This document shows, in pieces, positions 53,239 to 64,000 of a DNA stretch of 64,000 bases; the first letter of the stretch is position 1; every line of letters starts with the position of its first letter. Position numbers and translations under genes: made by a program. The notes under the pieces are model-generated. The model was not told where the DNA came from. It saw nothing but the letters and a program-made list of their open reading frames with translations, and made no database searches. The stretch comes from Thinopyrum elongatum (taxonomy: Eukaryota; Streptophyta; Magnoliopsida; Poales; Poaceae). The stretch spans positions 517,874,929 to 517,938,928 of the forward strand of contig CM022297.1 of assembly GCA_011799875.1 (NCBI GenBank). Direction: 5' to 3'.

Positions 53239-55290
53239 ATGGAGCACCCGAGACTTGGAAGCAGAACAGGTGTTGGGGACTAATCCTCGGCGGAGGTGAT
53301 GTCTTGTCATATCTCAACGACACCGATGTCTGGAAGGAGAGGTGAAGCGAGCTACGGTGATCGAACAATGGAGGAGGAAGGACATGATTATGATGGCTCC
53401 GGTGACCGAATGCCGGTGAAGAAGAGACCGTGATGACGGCTCCATTGACCGAACGGAGTCCGGCGAGGATATATTTAATTAAGCCATGCTGACTAGCTAT
53501 TGATGCATTATTGTTTTGGTATTGTACACATATTAACTCTCTTCTTTCTTCTTTTCTAGCCCTCCGGATCGAGCCAAACTTCGGTAACAAGACGAGGCCC
53601 GAAGAAAAGGTTGTGCCAGGATGAAAGGTTCACGATCACAGCAATCAAGGGCGATGGCCAACCGATTGAACCCAGCCAGACCAGGAAGCATTTTCTGCTC
53701 AGTGCGGGGTTCTTGTTAGGGACATGATCCCGATCAGCATCCACCAATGGAATAAGCCTAAGAGCAAGACCCTCAAGTGTCTTTTTGTCAACGATAGACA
53801 GAAAGATGATCTTTGGACCGCGCTGAAGGCAAATTTCACCCTAACCCCAAGCCAGAGGAGGATCCGGATAAGCTATTATAGAGCCTTGGTCAAGGCTCAT
53901 GCTCTTAAGAAATGGCAGATCTATTCAGGAGTGGAAGAATGAAGTTGAAATCAACTTGTTCGGACAAAGGGAAGACTCCAGATTTCACCGCGATTTGAGA
54001 AATAAAGATCACTGGCCCCATTTGTGGCCCACAAGACATCGGAGAAGAGTAGAAGATGTCACGACAAACAATTTAAATGCTGCAAAAAGGAGCATCAACC
54101 ATCGCATGGGGTCAGGTGGCTACCTCAAAGCCCGGCCGTTGGGGACAAAGGCTGAGAAGGACATGCTTGATAAAGGGGTCGAACCAGAGACATTGAACGG
54201 CCAGACCGTTCAAGGACTTGGTTCTTCGGGGTTGGGGGAACCTGGACCCTGAAACAGGGAAGTGCCTTGGATGAAGGAGCAACTTGAAATACCCGTCAAG
54301 AAGCTTCAGAAGTAATCGCCGCAGCGCAGGAGGGACGTTCGTTCCCGACAAGAGACGAACGAGCTCACACAGGCCCTCGGGAATTCTGAGCACCCAGGAC
54401 GAACACGAGGCACGCAGGCTCCGTTGCGTGAAGGTTGAGATTTCCACGCAGGCCGTTACAAAACCTGGGAGAGGAGGAAAGTGGAGCAGACCGAACTGCA
54501 GAAGCTGAATGCAGGGTACAGCGCCTAGAGGAACAAGCACTACTAGTTTCAGAGCCAGCGACCTGCGAGCTACCACCCAGAAGCAACCCCCACCATCTCA
54601 GCGGAGAAGCAGCGTGGCTTCCACCGAGGTCTTCAGCAGCCTGACTTCACGGCTCCCCAGCTACCCCCGTGGATTCTATCACGGAGGCTCAAGATTGCCA
54701 CCTTATGACGCAATGGCAGCACCTCAAAGTCAAGGCGGCTGTCGGCTCTGTTGCAACCTCCTCAACCCGGCGCAACTTTTCACTGCCTTCTGATTCCCAA
54801 GGCTAACTGTTGTGATGGTTGATGAAATAACGAGGGATTTGAGGAGCTCAACCTTGACCAACCTACCGGTGAAGGGGAGACTCGGCTGGGTCTTGCTCTG
54901 AAGACTCCATGTCTATGGCGGAAGGAGCTCATCAACCTTCCGAACTGGACGCCTCCTCCTCCTCCTCCGGCGAGTCAGGGCACTCCCGCCTCCTCCTCCT
55001 CCGCGAGTGTTCAGGCAGCTGCCTCCTTCTCCTCTCCCGGCTGCTCCGGCGCGTGGCGGCACTACGCCTCCTTCTCCCCTGCGCCGGCGCGTCCGAGTAG
55101 CCCCGCCTCCTTCTCCGCCTCATCACAACAACGGAAGACAGCCGCCGCCGCTCCGGCTGCTCCGGCGCGTCGTAGCACTCCACCTCCTTCTCCCGCCTCG
55201 TAAGCAACAAAGGAAGAACAGCCGCAGCCGCTCTGGCTGCTCCGGCGTCTAGCAGTACAGCCAGAGGCGGGAGGCAATACATATCGGTCC
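53239..55290 (+). pseudogene. C3 ORF2: Transposase_24-like protein, two exons, frame broken by single-base indels
   Basis: Exon 1 (ATG at 53239, after the acceptor TTTGCAG plus five bases, to about 53470) starts MEHPRLGSRTG. An intron ends at TTCTTTTCTAG (53562). Exon 2 encodes SGSSQTSVTRRGPKKRLC-like basic sequence, an AIKGDGQPIEP motif, ISIHQWNKPKSK, a DLWTALKANFTL segment and, later, GYLKARP, LTQALGNSEHPGRTRG-like sequence and a proline/serine-rich tail. Family PF03004. The protein is the probable TNPA-like partner that binds the subterminal palindromes. At least six single-base shifts are seen, but the second copy (61501-63553) has its shifts at partly different places. They are therefore probably sequencing errors. 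The sequence stops being ORF2-like exactly at 55290. Confidence 0.7.
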
Positions 55291-56776
55291 AAAGCAGTAT
55301 GAAGGTCCTGCCAGCTACGCTCTTACCAAAGAAGAGAAGGAAATCTTCTTTGAATGCCTGCTCAGTATGAAGGTCCCGTCTGGCTTCTCGTCGAATATAA
55401 AGGAAATAATAAATATGGCAGAGAAAAAGTTCCAGAACCTAAAGTCTCATGACTGCCACGTGATTATGACGCAACTGCTTCCGGTTGCATTGAGGGGGCT
55501 TCTACCGAAAAACGTTTGATTAGCCATTGTGAAGCTATGTGCATTCCTCAATGCAATCTCTCAGAAGGTGATCGATCCAGAAATCATACCAAGGCTAAGG
55601 AGTGATGTGGCGCAATGTCTTGTCAGTTTCGAGCTGGTGTTCCCACCATCCTTCTTCAATATCACGACACACGTCCTAGTTCATCTAGTCGACGAGATTG
55701 TCGTTCTGGGCCCTGTATTTCTACACAATATGTTCCCCTTTGAGAGGTTCATGGGAGTCCTAAAGAAATATGTTTGTAACCGCGCTAGGCCAGAAGGAAG
55801 CATCTCCATGGGCCATCAAACAGAGGATGTCATTGGGTTTTGTGTTGACTTCATTCCTGACCTTAAGAAGATTGCTCTCCCTCAATCACGGTATGATGGG
55901 AGACTAACTGGAAAAGGCACGCTAGGAGGGGACTCAATAATATGTAGGGACGGGCATTCTTGGTCTCAAGCACACTACACAGTTCTACAGAACTCCACCT
56001 TGGTGACCCCGTATGTCGATGAACACAAGAACATTCTGCGCTCCAAACACCCGGAGCAGTGTGATGACTGGATTACATGTGAACACATCAGGACTTTCGG
56101 CAGTTGGTTGGAAACACGTCTCAGAGGTGACAACACTGTTTCTGATGAGCTGTACTTGTTGTCCAGGGGACCATCTTCGACTGTATTGACTTACAAAGGA
56201 TACGAGATAAATGGGAATACATTTTACACGATCGCCCAAGATCAAAAGAGCACCAACCAAAACAGCGGTGTCCGCTTTGATGCAGCAACCAAGAGGGGAA
56301 AGGACACATATTATGGTTACATAGTGGACATATGGGAACTTGACTACGGACATGATTTTAAGGTCCCTTTGTTTAAGTGCAAATGGGTCAATCTGTCAGG
56401 AGGCGAGGTACAGGTAGAGCCACATTATGGAATGACAACAGTGGATCTGAACAATCTTGGGTACGCAGACGAACCATTCGTCCTAGCCAATGATGTGGCG
56501 CAGGTTTTCTATGTGAAGGACATGTCTACCAAACTGAGAAAAAGAAAAGATAAGGAAGCGAATACATCATACGATGAGCCAAAGCGCCACATAGTTCTTT
56601 CAGAGAAAAGAGACATCGTGGGAGTGGAGGGTAAGAAAGACATGTCTGAAGATTATGAAAAGTTTCATGAAATTCCTCCCTTCAAAGTCAAGGCTGACCC
56701 AAGCACCCTGTTAAGCGATGAAGAATATCCATGGTTACGGCGCAATAAGCAAAGGACACAAGCGAAGAAAAAGTGA
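55291..56776 (+). pseudogene. Second copy of the C3 TNP2 3' part
   Basis: Begins in the TNP2 core (KQYEGPASYALTKEEKE) without start or upstream sequence. It has the same in-frame TGA at 55517-55519, then the intact 415-codon DUF4218/DUF4216 frame (55529-56776). The shared TGA shows it derives from C3, so it is not the missing right half of C2, whose transposase lacks that stop. Confidence 0.9.
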
Positions 56777-56780
56777 AGAC

Positions 56781-57320
56781 AGATGAAGTCAGAAAGGGTT
56801 GAAAATTGATGATGTGGCTTTGAATGGTTCATTTTGAGCACACAAAAAGTCTGGAGTTCAAATAAGTTCAAAAAAATGAAATCCCTTTGTAACAGATGAG
56901 TTTTTGTCCGAAACCCTGATACTTTGAAAGAGATTGTCCATTTTGTACATGAAGTGCATCCAGTTTTTGCCGTAACCCTCTCAACTTTTTAGCACATGCT
57001 ATGAGGGTGAAATGATGATATCATGCCAATTTTCAACCTCTTCAGAGTTCATTTGAAGTGTTTTTCAATTTCGGGTCATTTACTCAAAAAAATCAGTAAA
57101 TGCATGAAAAATAACAGATGAACTCAAAAGGTTGAAAATTGATGATGTTGCTTTGAATGGTTCATTTTGAGCACAGAAAAGTGTGGAGTTCATAAGTTCA
57201 AAAAAATGAAATCCCTTTGTAACAGATGAGTTTTCGTCCGAAACCCTGATACTTCGAAAGAGATTTTCATTTTGTACATGAAGTGCATCCAGTTTTTGCC
57301 GTAAACCTCTCAACTTTTTG
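56781..57320 (+). repeat. Second copy of the ~340-bp tandem repeat (about 1.6 units)
   Basis: Same array as 48149-49050 but with one full unit less and small deletions (for example TTTCGGGTC for TTTCAGGGTC). Confidence 0.85.
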
Positions 57321-58190
57321 AAACTCTAATAGCAAATAATAACTAAAAGAATGAACTAGAAAACTTTAATGAAACTCTAATAGAAAAAGAATAAACTAGA
57401 AAACTTTAATAATGAAACTCTAATAGCAAAAGGAATCAACTAAAATTTATGCAACTAAAATTAGCAAAGTATTTTCTGTTCAAAACATTAAAACAAAGGA
57501 ATTTTCAAAAAGAACTTTTTTGTTAGAAACTTAATAGCAAAAGAATTACATAAAGATTTTTTGTTAGAAACTAAAATAAACAAAACTGTTTTTGAATATA
57601 ATGATAAACAATGTATATTAAATAGCAGTAAAAAGAATCACTCAAAAATCTATTTTTATAGTAAAGTTAATCACAAACTAGTGATTCAACAAATTTCAAA
57701 GAATTCAAATTTAAACTATTCGAATTGGAAAACTAATGGCACTAACAGAAAGTTTATAATATTATTACCTAAAAGCAAAAAGAATTAAAAAATAAAGCAA
57801 AAACAAAAGAAATAAATAAAGCAAACAAAACAGAAAAACTGAAAAACTAGAAAAAAAAATTGTGTGAATCACTCAAAAATAACAAAAAGCAAAAAGATTT
57901 TTTTTTAGAAACTAAAATAACAAAACTTTTTTGAATATAATGATAAACACAGTAATATAAATAGCATGTAAAAAGAATCACACAAAATCTATTTTTATAG
58001 TAAAGTTAATCACAAACTAGTGATCACACACATATTTCAAAGAATTCAAATTTAAACTATTCGAATTGGAAACTAATGGCACTAATAGAAAGTTTAATAT
58101 TTATTACCTAAAAGCAAAAAAATAAAAAATAAACAAAATAAATAAACAAAATAGAAAAACTGGAAAAAAATAGAAAAAAATAGCACCTAC
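57321..58190 (+). other. Second copy of the AT-rich spacer
   Basis: Matches 49051-49910, with the same internal direct repeat and no coding sequence. Confidence 0.75.
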
Positions 58191-58409
58191 TGGGCCACCA
58201 CGGCCTGAATACGATTAGAAACCCAACACGGGCCAGGATTCAGTCCCGCAGAAGGCCCAGTAGGCCCACGGCAGAGGAGAGTGAGGTTAGGCCCTTAAGC
58301 CTGCATTTGAGAGGAGCTCGAGAGGGCAGCGGCAGTGGGGTTTATAAACCACTCCGCCCCATCTCAACTAGCGAGGTGGTACTAAACTTTGGCCGTGGGC
58401 AGCAGAAGG

Positions 58410-58659
58410 CCTTTGGTCCCTGGTGCGTACACCAACCGGACCAAAGGGGTGCATTGGTACCGGTTCGTGGCACGAACCGGGACCAATGCCCCCCCTTTAG
58501 TCCCGGTTGGTGCCACCAACCGGGACCAGGTCTCCTTTTCCCGCCCTTTGGTCTGCTAAAAGAGACCTTTTGGTCCCGGTTGGTGGCACCAACCGGGTCT
58601 AAAGGGAGGAATTGGTCCCGGTTGGTGCCACGAACCGGACCAATGCTCTAGCTATATAA
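58410..58659 (+). promoter_or_regulatory. Second copy of the internal palindrome array and TATA box
   Basis: Matches 50130-50396, including CTATATAAGCC at about 58652-58662. Confidence 0.75.
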
Positions 58660-59734
58660 GCCAACACTTGTGAAATTTTTCATTCAGTTCTTCGATCTGC
58701 CTCTCCGCGCCCTGCCTCGGCCGCCATCGAACACCTCGACGCGCCAGGCTGCCAGACCTCGACGCCGACGACATCGCCGCGCCCTCCTGCCCCCGACTCC
58801 GCCACACCCTGCCCTGCCCCACCCGATGTCTTGCGCCCCTGCCTCACCTCGATGCCAACTCCGCTTCCGCCCCCTCCCCCCGCCCCCCCACTCCCCTACC
58901 CTGCCGTCAATCCGCCGCACCAGTGCCCGCGGCCAGGCCGGTACTCCCTCCTCCCTCCCACCCCTCTCCTCTGTCCTTCCTCCATGTATGTGATGATGGT
59001 GAAGTTGGTTCAGTGCAAAGTTTCAGAGAATTGCATGTTTTCAGCCATGTCCACAAGGTGTTTGATGAAATGCTAGGGCTTGCTAGGGAACTTTGTTTTA
59101 TGTGAAACTTGGCAGGATGATGTCTCCTTGGATGTTAGTGAAGATGGTTAAGTTGGTTTGATAAAAGGAAAAACTTCTTATGGCAAGTTTTATTAAAATT
59201 TAGTGCTGGACGAAACTACATGAATTTTTTGGTGGACTTGCTAGATGAAATTGGGGCTGCCCTTCTGGACTTAAGGGTTTAGTTGGAAGGACTACAAATG
59301 TAAAAAATTCAGAATTTTTTTAGCAGGAAAAATTGGGTTGTAGTTCAATGCCAAGATTGGACCAAAATTGATGTTTTTGTTCATAGCATTTTTTGTCCAT
59401 GTATGTATGTATGGATGGATGGATGGATATGGATGTATTACAAATGTTCATATATGATGTTTTTTTTTTTGTTCATAGCATTTTTTTCCATGTATGTATA
59501 ATTTATGTTTGTATGTTCATATATGCAAAAGTTATATTTAAGAAAAAAATAGAAAATGTATGTATGTTCATATGCAAAGAATATGCAAAAGTTAGAATTT
59601 TTATGTTCATAGAATTTTTATGATTTTTTTTTGTTCATAGAATTTTCTTTGTCAATTTATGTATATGTTCATATTGTGTATGTATAGGAAAATTGTGCAT
59701 GATCAAAGTCATTTATGTATTTTCATATTTAGAA

Positions 59735-59996
59735 AAAAAGAAGGAGAGGAAAAGGAAAATAAGAAGAGGAAGGAGAAGAGAAGAAGAAGAAGGAGAGGAA
59801 GAAAGGAGAATAAATAAATGAAAAGAATAAAAAAAAGAGGAAAGAGAAGGATAGAGGAGAAGAAGAAAAAATAGATTTTTAGGAGAAGAAGAAAAAATAT
59901 ATTAAAAATCTATTTTTTCTTCTTCTCCTATATTCCTTCTTCTTCTCCTTTTTTTTCTTCTTCTCCTCTTTTTTTTCTTCTTCTTCCTCTTCTTAA
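59735..59996 (+). repeat. Second copy of the polypurine/polypyrimidine stretch
   Basis: Matches 51473-51733. Homopolymer lengths differ slightly, and its centre is a better palindrome (AGAAGAAAAAATA...TTTTTTCTTCTTCT). Confidence 0.8.
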
Positions 59997-60007
59997 TTTT
60001 TATCGGG

Positions 60008-60235
60008 AACGAGGGTGTCGAGGATCGCCAAGGGTGTCGAGGGTCGTCGAGGGGTCGAGGGTCGAGGGTTCGAGGGTCGTCGAGGGGCCGAGGGTTCGAG
60101 GGTCGTCGAGGCGCCGAGGTTTCGAGGGTCGAGGGTCGTCGAGGGGTCGAGGGTCGTGGTTCGAGGGTCGAGGGCCGAGGTTCGAGGGTCGAGGGTCGTC
60201 GAGGGTCAGGTCAGGATCGCCGGGGGTCGAGAGGT
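60008..60235 (+). repeat. Second copy of GTCGAGG minisatellite block 1
   Basis: Same unit order as 51742-51970, with single-base differences. Confidence 0.8.
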
Positions 60236-60240
60236 TGCCT

Positions 60241-60552
60241 TGTGTCAAAGTATTGAAGAAATCCATGGCTTCATCATTAGCCGGAAGTAACGGGGCATGA
60301 TGGTACGAAGTTCTGTAAAGTTGTTCTGGAATGGAGTCCCGGATAGGATAATTCGCCTTTTGGTACGAATTTCAGCAAAGGCCTTCCAAATAGCGATATT
60401 CGGAAGGCTCTTGCTGAACTTTGTACCAAAAGCGAATTATCCTATCAGGGACTCCGTTCCAAAACAACTTTGGAGAGCTTCGTACCATCATGCGCCTGTT
60501 ACTTTCGCCTAATGATGAAGACATGGTTTTGTTGAATCCTTTGACACTAGAC
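60241..60552 (+). repeat. Second copy of hairpin 1
   Basis: Arms 60241-60384 and 60405-60552, apparently identical to 51978-52285. Confidence 0.8.
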
Positions 60553-60737
60553 AAACGTGACATGAGGGGTCAGGGTCAAGAACTAGAGTAGAGGGTCGTG
60601 GATCACCGAGCGGTCGAGGGTCGTGAACTAGTGTAGAGGTCGTGGATCGCCAGCGGTCGAGGGTCGGGAACTAGGTAGAGGGTCGTGGATCGTCGATGGT
60701 CGAGGGTCGTCCAGGGGTCGAGGGTCCAGATTATCAA

Positions 60738-61244
60738 GAATGCCCCCATTATGGATGTGCACAAGTTGATCCAATTTTTTCTGATCTCATCTATATATAT
60801 ATATTCTTCTATATGTCACGTTTGTCTGTCAAGTATTGAAGAAATCCATGGCTTCATCATTAGCTGGAAGTAACAGGCGTATGATGCTACAAGCTCTTCA
60901 AGTTGTTTTGGAACGGAGTTCCTGATGAATAATTCGCTTTTTGGTGGGAACGGAGTTCTTGATAGAATAATTCGCCTTTTGGTACGAATTTCAGCAAAGG
61001 CCTTCCAAATAGCGATATTCGGAAGGCTCTTGATGAACTTTGCACAAAAAGCGAATTATTCTATCAGGAACTCTGTTCCAAAACAACTTTGAAGAGCTTC
61101 GTACCATTATGCGCCTGTCATTTCCGGCTAATGATAGTCATGGTTTTCTTGAATTCTTTGACACTAGACAACGTGACATATACAAGGTAGATGAGATCAG
61201 GAAAAATATGGACCATTTTCTGCACATCCAGAATGGCGCCATTT
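60738..61244 (+). repeat. Second copy of hairpin 2, with an uninterrupted 68-codon sense arm
   Basis: Arms about 60738-61003 and 61024-61244. Here the right arm is open for 68 codons (61040-61246), from the KKRIILSGT motif to HIQNGAI. In the first copy the same stretch is broken by extra bases (GTTTCC for GTTCC, CAAGGGTAG for CAAGGTAG). This copy therefore gives the better reading of the captured gene fragment. Confidence 0.8.
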
Positions 61245-61500
61245 AGTTAAATCCTTTGTCGGTCCGGACGTCGGACAATCATGAGAGAGGCGGCCTGGCC
61301 CCAAACCCTAGAAGCGCTGCCGGGGCCACCCAAATTTACCAAGTTAAAAGAGCGTTGTCGTCGAGGCCACCCCAAACCCTAGAAGCGTCGAGGCCACTAA
61401 TATGATTGCTTGTTGTGATTAGCTAGCTATTACTTTGCCACTAATATATCCATCTGTCATGTTTGTATATTAATTGCCATGTTGTAATATTTGCAGAAAC

Positions 61501-63553
61501 ATGGAGCACCCGAGACTTGGAAGCAGAACAGGTGTTGGGGACTAATCCTCGGCGGAGGTGATGTCTTGTCATATCTCAACGACACCGATGGTCTGGAAGG
61601 AGAGGGTGAAGCGGCACGTACGGTGATCGAACAATGGAGGAGGAAGGACATGATTATGATGGCTCCGGTGACCGAATGCCGGTGAAAGAAGAGACCGTGA
61701 TGACGGCTCCATTGACCGAACGGAGTCCGGCGAGGATATATTAATTAAGCCTATGCTGACTAGCTATTGATGCATTATTGTTTTGGTATGTACACATATT
61801 AACTCTCTTCTTTCTTCTTTTCTAGCCCTCCGGATCGAGCCAAACTTCGGTAACAAGACGAGGCCCGAAGAAAAGGTTGTGCCAGGATGAAAGGTTCACG
61901 ATCACAGCAATCAAGGGCGATGGCCAACCGATTGAACCCAGCCAGACCAGGAAGCATTTTCTGCTCAGTGCGGGTTCTTGTTAGGGACATGATCCCGATC
62001 AGCATCCACCAATGGAATAAGCCTAAGAGCGAAGACCCTCAAGTGTCTTTTTGTCAACGATAGACAGAAAGATGATCTTTGGACCGCGCTGAAGGCAAAT
62101 TTCACCCTAACCCCAGCCAGAGGAGGATCCGGATAAGCTATTATAGAGCCATTGGTCAAGGCTCATGCTCTTAAGAAATGGCAGATCTATTCAGGAGTGG
62201 AAGAATGAGTTGAAATCAACGTTGTCGACAAAGGGAAGACTCCAGATTTCACCGCGATTTGAGAAATAAGAGATCACTGGCCCCATTTGTGGCCCACAAG
62301 ACATCGAGAAGAGTAAGAAGATGTCACGACAAACAATGTTAAATGCTGCAAGAAGGAGCATCACCATCGCATGGGGTCAGGTGGCTACCTCAAAGCCCGG
62401 CCGTTGGGGACAAGGGCTGAGAAGACATGCTTGATAAAGGGGTCGAACCAGAGACATTGAACGGCCAGACCGTTCAAGGACTTGGTTCTTCGGGGTTGGG
62501 GGAACCTGGACCCTGAAACAGGGAAGTGCCTTGGATGAAGGAGCAACTTGAAATACCCGTCAAGAAGCTTCAGAAGTAATCGCCGCAGCGCAGGAGGGAC
62601 GTTCGTTCCCGACAAGAGACGACGAGCTCACACAGGCCCTCGGGAATTCTGAGCACCCAGGACGAACACGAGGCACGGCAGGCTCCGTTGCGTGAAGGTT
62701 GAATTTCCCACGCAGGCCGTTACAAAACCTGGGAGAGGAGGAAAGTGAGCAGACCGAACTGCAGAAGCTGAATGCAGGGTACAGCGCCTAGAGGAACAAG
62801 CACTACTAGTTTCAGAGCCAGCGACTGCCGAGTACCACCCCAGAAGCAACCCCCACCATCTCAGCGGAGAAGCAGCGTGGCTTCCACCGAGGTCTTCAGC
62901 AGCCTGACTTCACGGCTCCCAGCTACCCCCGTGGATGCTATCACGGAGGCTCAAGATTGCCACCTTATGACGCAATGGCAGCACCTCAAAGTCAAGGCGG
63001 CTGTCGGCTCTGTTGCAACCTCCTCAACCCGGCGCAACTTTTCACTGCCTTCTGATTCCCAAGGCTATACTGTTGTGATGGTTGATGAAATAACGAGGGA
63101 TTTGAGGAGCTCAACCTTGACCAACCTACCGGTGAAGGGGAGACTCGGCTGGGTCTTGCTCTGAAGACTCCATGTCTATGGCGGAAGGAGCTCATCAACC
63201 TTCCGAACTGGACGCCTCCTCCTCCTCCTCCGGCGAGTCAGGGCACTCCCGCCTCCTCCTCCTCCGCGAGTGTTCAGGCAGCTGCTCCTTCTCCTCTCTC
63301 CGGCTGCTCCGGCGCGTGGCGGCACTACGCCTCCTTCTCCCCTGCGCCGGCGCGTCCGAGTAGCCCCGCCTCCTTCTCCGCCTCATCAGCAACAACGGAA
63401 GACAGCCGCGCCGCTCCGGCTGCTCCGGCGCGTCGTAGCACTCCACCTCCTTCTCCCGCCTCGTAAGCAACAAAGGAAGAACAGCCGCAGCCGCTCTGGC
63501 TGCTCCGGCGTCTAGCAGTACAGCCAGAGGCGGGAGGCAATACATATCGGTCC
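61501..63553 (+). pseudogene. Second copy of C3 ORF2, frame broken by single-base indels
   Basis: ATG at 61501, with exon 1 open further than in the first copy (a SYLNDTDGLEGEGEAARTVIE-like stretch, split by description, is in frame near 61570-61630). Exon 2 begins after TTTTCTAG at about 61825. Toward the end, LMTQWQHLKVKAAVGSVATS and GYTVVMVDEITRDL are readable. It stops at 63553 at the same base of ORF2 as the first copy. Confidence 0.7.
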
Positions 63554-64000
63554 AATGATGATATCATGCCAATTTTCAACCTCTTCAGAGTTCATTTGAA
63601 GTGCTTTTCAATTTCAGGGTCATTTAGCTCAAAAAAATCAGTAAATGCATGAAAAATAACAGATGAACTCAGAAAGGGTTGAAAATTGATGATGTTGCTT
63701 TGAATGGTTCATTTTGAGCACAGAAAAAGTGTGGAGTTCAAATAAGTTCAAAAAAATGAAATCCCTTTGTAACAGATGAGTTTTCGTCCGAAACCCTGAT
63801 ACTTCGAAAGAGATTGTCCATTTTGTACATGAAGTGCATCCAGTTTTTGCCGTAACCCTCTCAACTTTTTATCACATGCTATGAGGGTGAAATGATGATA
63901 TCATGCCAATTTTCAACCTCTTCAGAGTTCATTTGAAGTGTTTTTCAATTTCAGGGTCATTTAGCTCAAAAAAATCAGTAAATGCATGAAAAATAACAGA
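63554..64000 (+). repeat. Third occurrence of the ~337-bp tandem repeat, running out of the window
   Basis: Joined abruptly to ORF2 sequence at 63553/63554. About 1.3 units are visible with a period of 337 bases (63661 to 63998). There is no ORF2 continuation. Confidence 0.85.

Larger units (their letters stand above)
43536..55290 (+). mobile_element. C3: CACTA transposon inserted in C2, 3' end not seen
   Basis: Starts CACTAGTAGAAAACAGGG within the C2 transposase codons. TAT (43533-43535) is the likely left target triplet. The order is subterminal palindromes, TATA box, small membrane-protein gene, TNP2, tandem-repeat spacer, internal palindromes and TATA box, leader with two long hairpins, and ORF2. 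The assembly then jumps back to TNP2 sequence at 55291, so the true 3' end and terminal repeat are missing. Confidence 0.85.
55291..63553 (+). repeat. Second copy of 46659-55290 (tandem duplication, probably an assembly product)
   Basis: At an offset of 8632 bases, 55291-56776 repeats 46659-48144 with an identical 415-codon frame and the same TGA. From about 57050 the copies differ by scattered one-base gains and losses and are almost free of substitutions. The copy lacks one unit of the 340-bp tandem array, which explains its shorter length. Confidence 0.9.

Noticed and set aside
53239..55290. Frameshifts in C3 ORF2 as evidence of pseudogenisation
   Set aside because: The two copies have shifts at partly different places, mostly at homopolymers, so sequencing error is the simpler explanation; the state of the real gene is unknown.
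55291..56776. The TNP2 piece after 55290 as the missing right half of C2
   Set aside because: It carries the same TGA and the same bases as C3 and starts upstream of the C2 break, so it duplicates C3.

Overview
The window is nuclear DNA of a Triticeae grass (wheat, goat-grass or barley relative). The evidence is nested LTR retrotransposons, CACTA transposons with CACTAGTAGAAA-type ends and palindromic CCCGGTT...AACCGGG subterminal repeats, an Au-type SINE, and Stowaway and Tourist MITEs. I see no intact host gene; nearly all coding sequence is transposon-derived and most of it is broken. Element names (R1-R4, C1-C3) are mine.

Left block (1-16279): a nest whose left side lies outside the window. 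CACTA element C1 (6920-16279) has a degenerate TNP2 transposase gene, an internal promoter unit, and a second gene that joins a Transposase_24-type region to a Ulp1-type cysteine protease region. Into C1 went retrotransposon R3 (3106-6919), into R3 went R2 (reverse LTR, 2212-3105), and into R2 went R1 (1-2211). R1 and R3 each carry an antisense gene next to the 3' LTR with its own TATA box: a B3-like protein in R1 and a 'putative gypsy type transposon' (PF04195-like) protein in R3.

Middle block (16280-31341): older DNA with small elements. These are two PIF/Harbinger-like elements with 3-bp target duplications, a Stowaway MITE, a LINE reverse transcriptase remnant, a small copia element with two 186-bp LTRs, a probable reverse LTR fragment, a Tourist MITE and an Au SINE.

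Right block (31342-64000): CACTA element C2 starts at 31342. It is interrupted by an 8.8-kb non-autonomous Athila-like gypsy element, R4 (31613-40378, TSD TTCGT), and, inside its transposase gene, by another CACTA element, C3 (from 43536). C2 and C3 both carry, ahead of TNP2, a small two-exon gene for a coiled-coil protein with a C-terminal membrane segment. C3 then has TNP2, a tandem-repeat spacer, a second promoter unit, a long leader and ORF2 (Transposase_24-like). The leader contains two long inverted repeats whose sense arm reads as a fragment of an SNF2 chromatin-remodelling helicase, most like the CLASSY/DRD1 group that acts in RNA-directed DNA methylation. A transcript from the upstream TATA box would fold into double-stranded RNA matching that host gene. 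This is the most exciting feature of the window, and it parallels rice miR820, which is carried by CACTA elements and targets the DNA methyltransferase OsDRM2.

Assembly caution: 46659-55290 is repeated as 55291-63553. The first ~1.7 kb looks identical and the rest differs almost only by single-base indels. There is a 25-N gap, and both copies break at the same base inside ORF2. This looks like an assembly duplication with uncorrected long-read errors, so frameshifts in 48.5-64 kb should not be read as biology.
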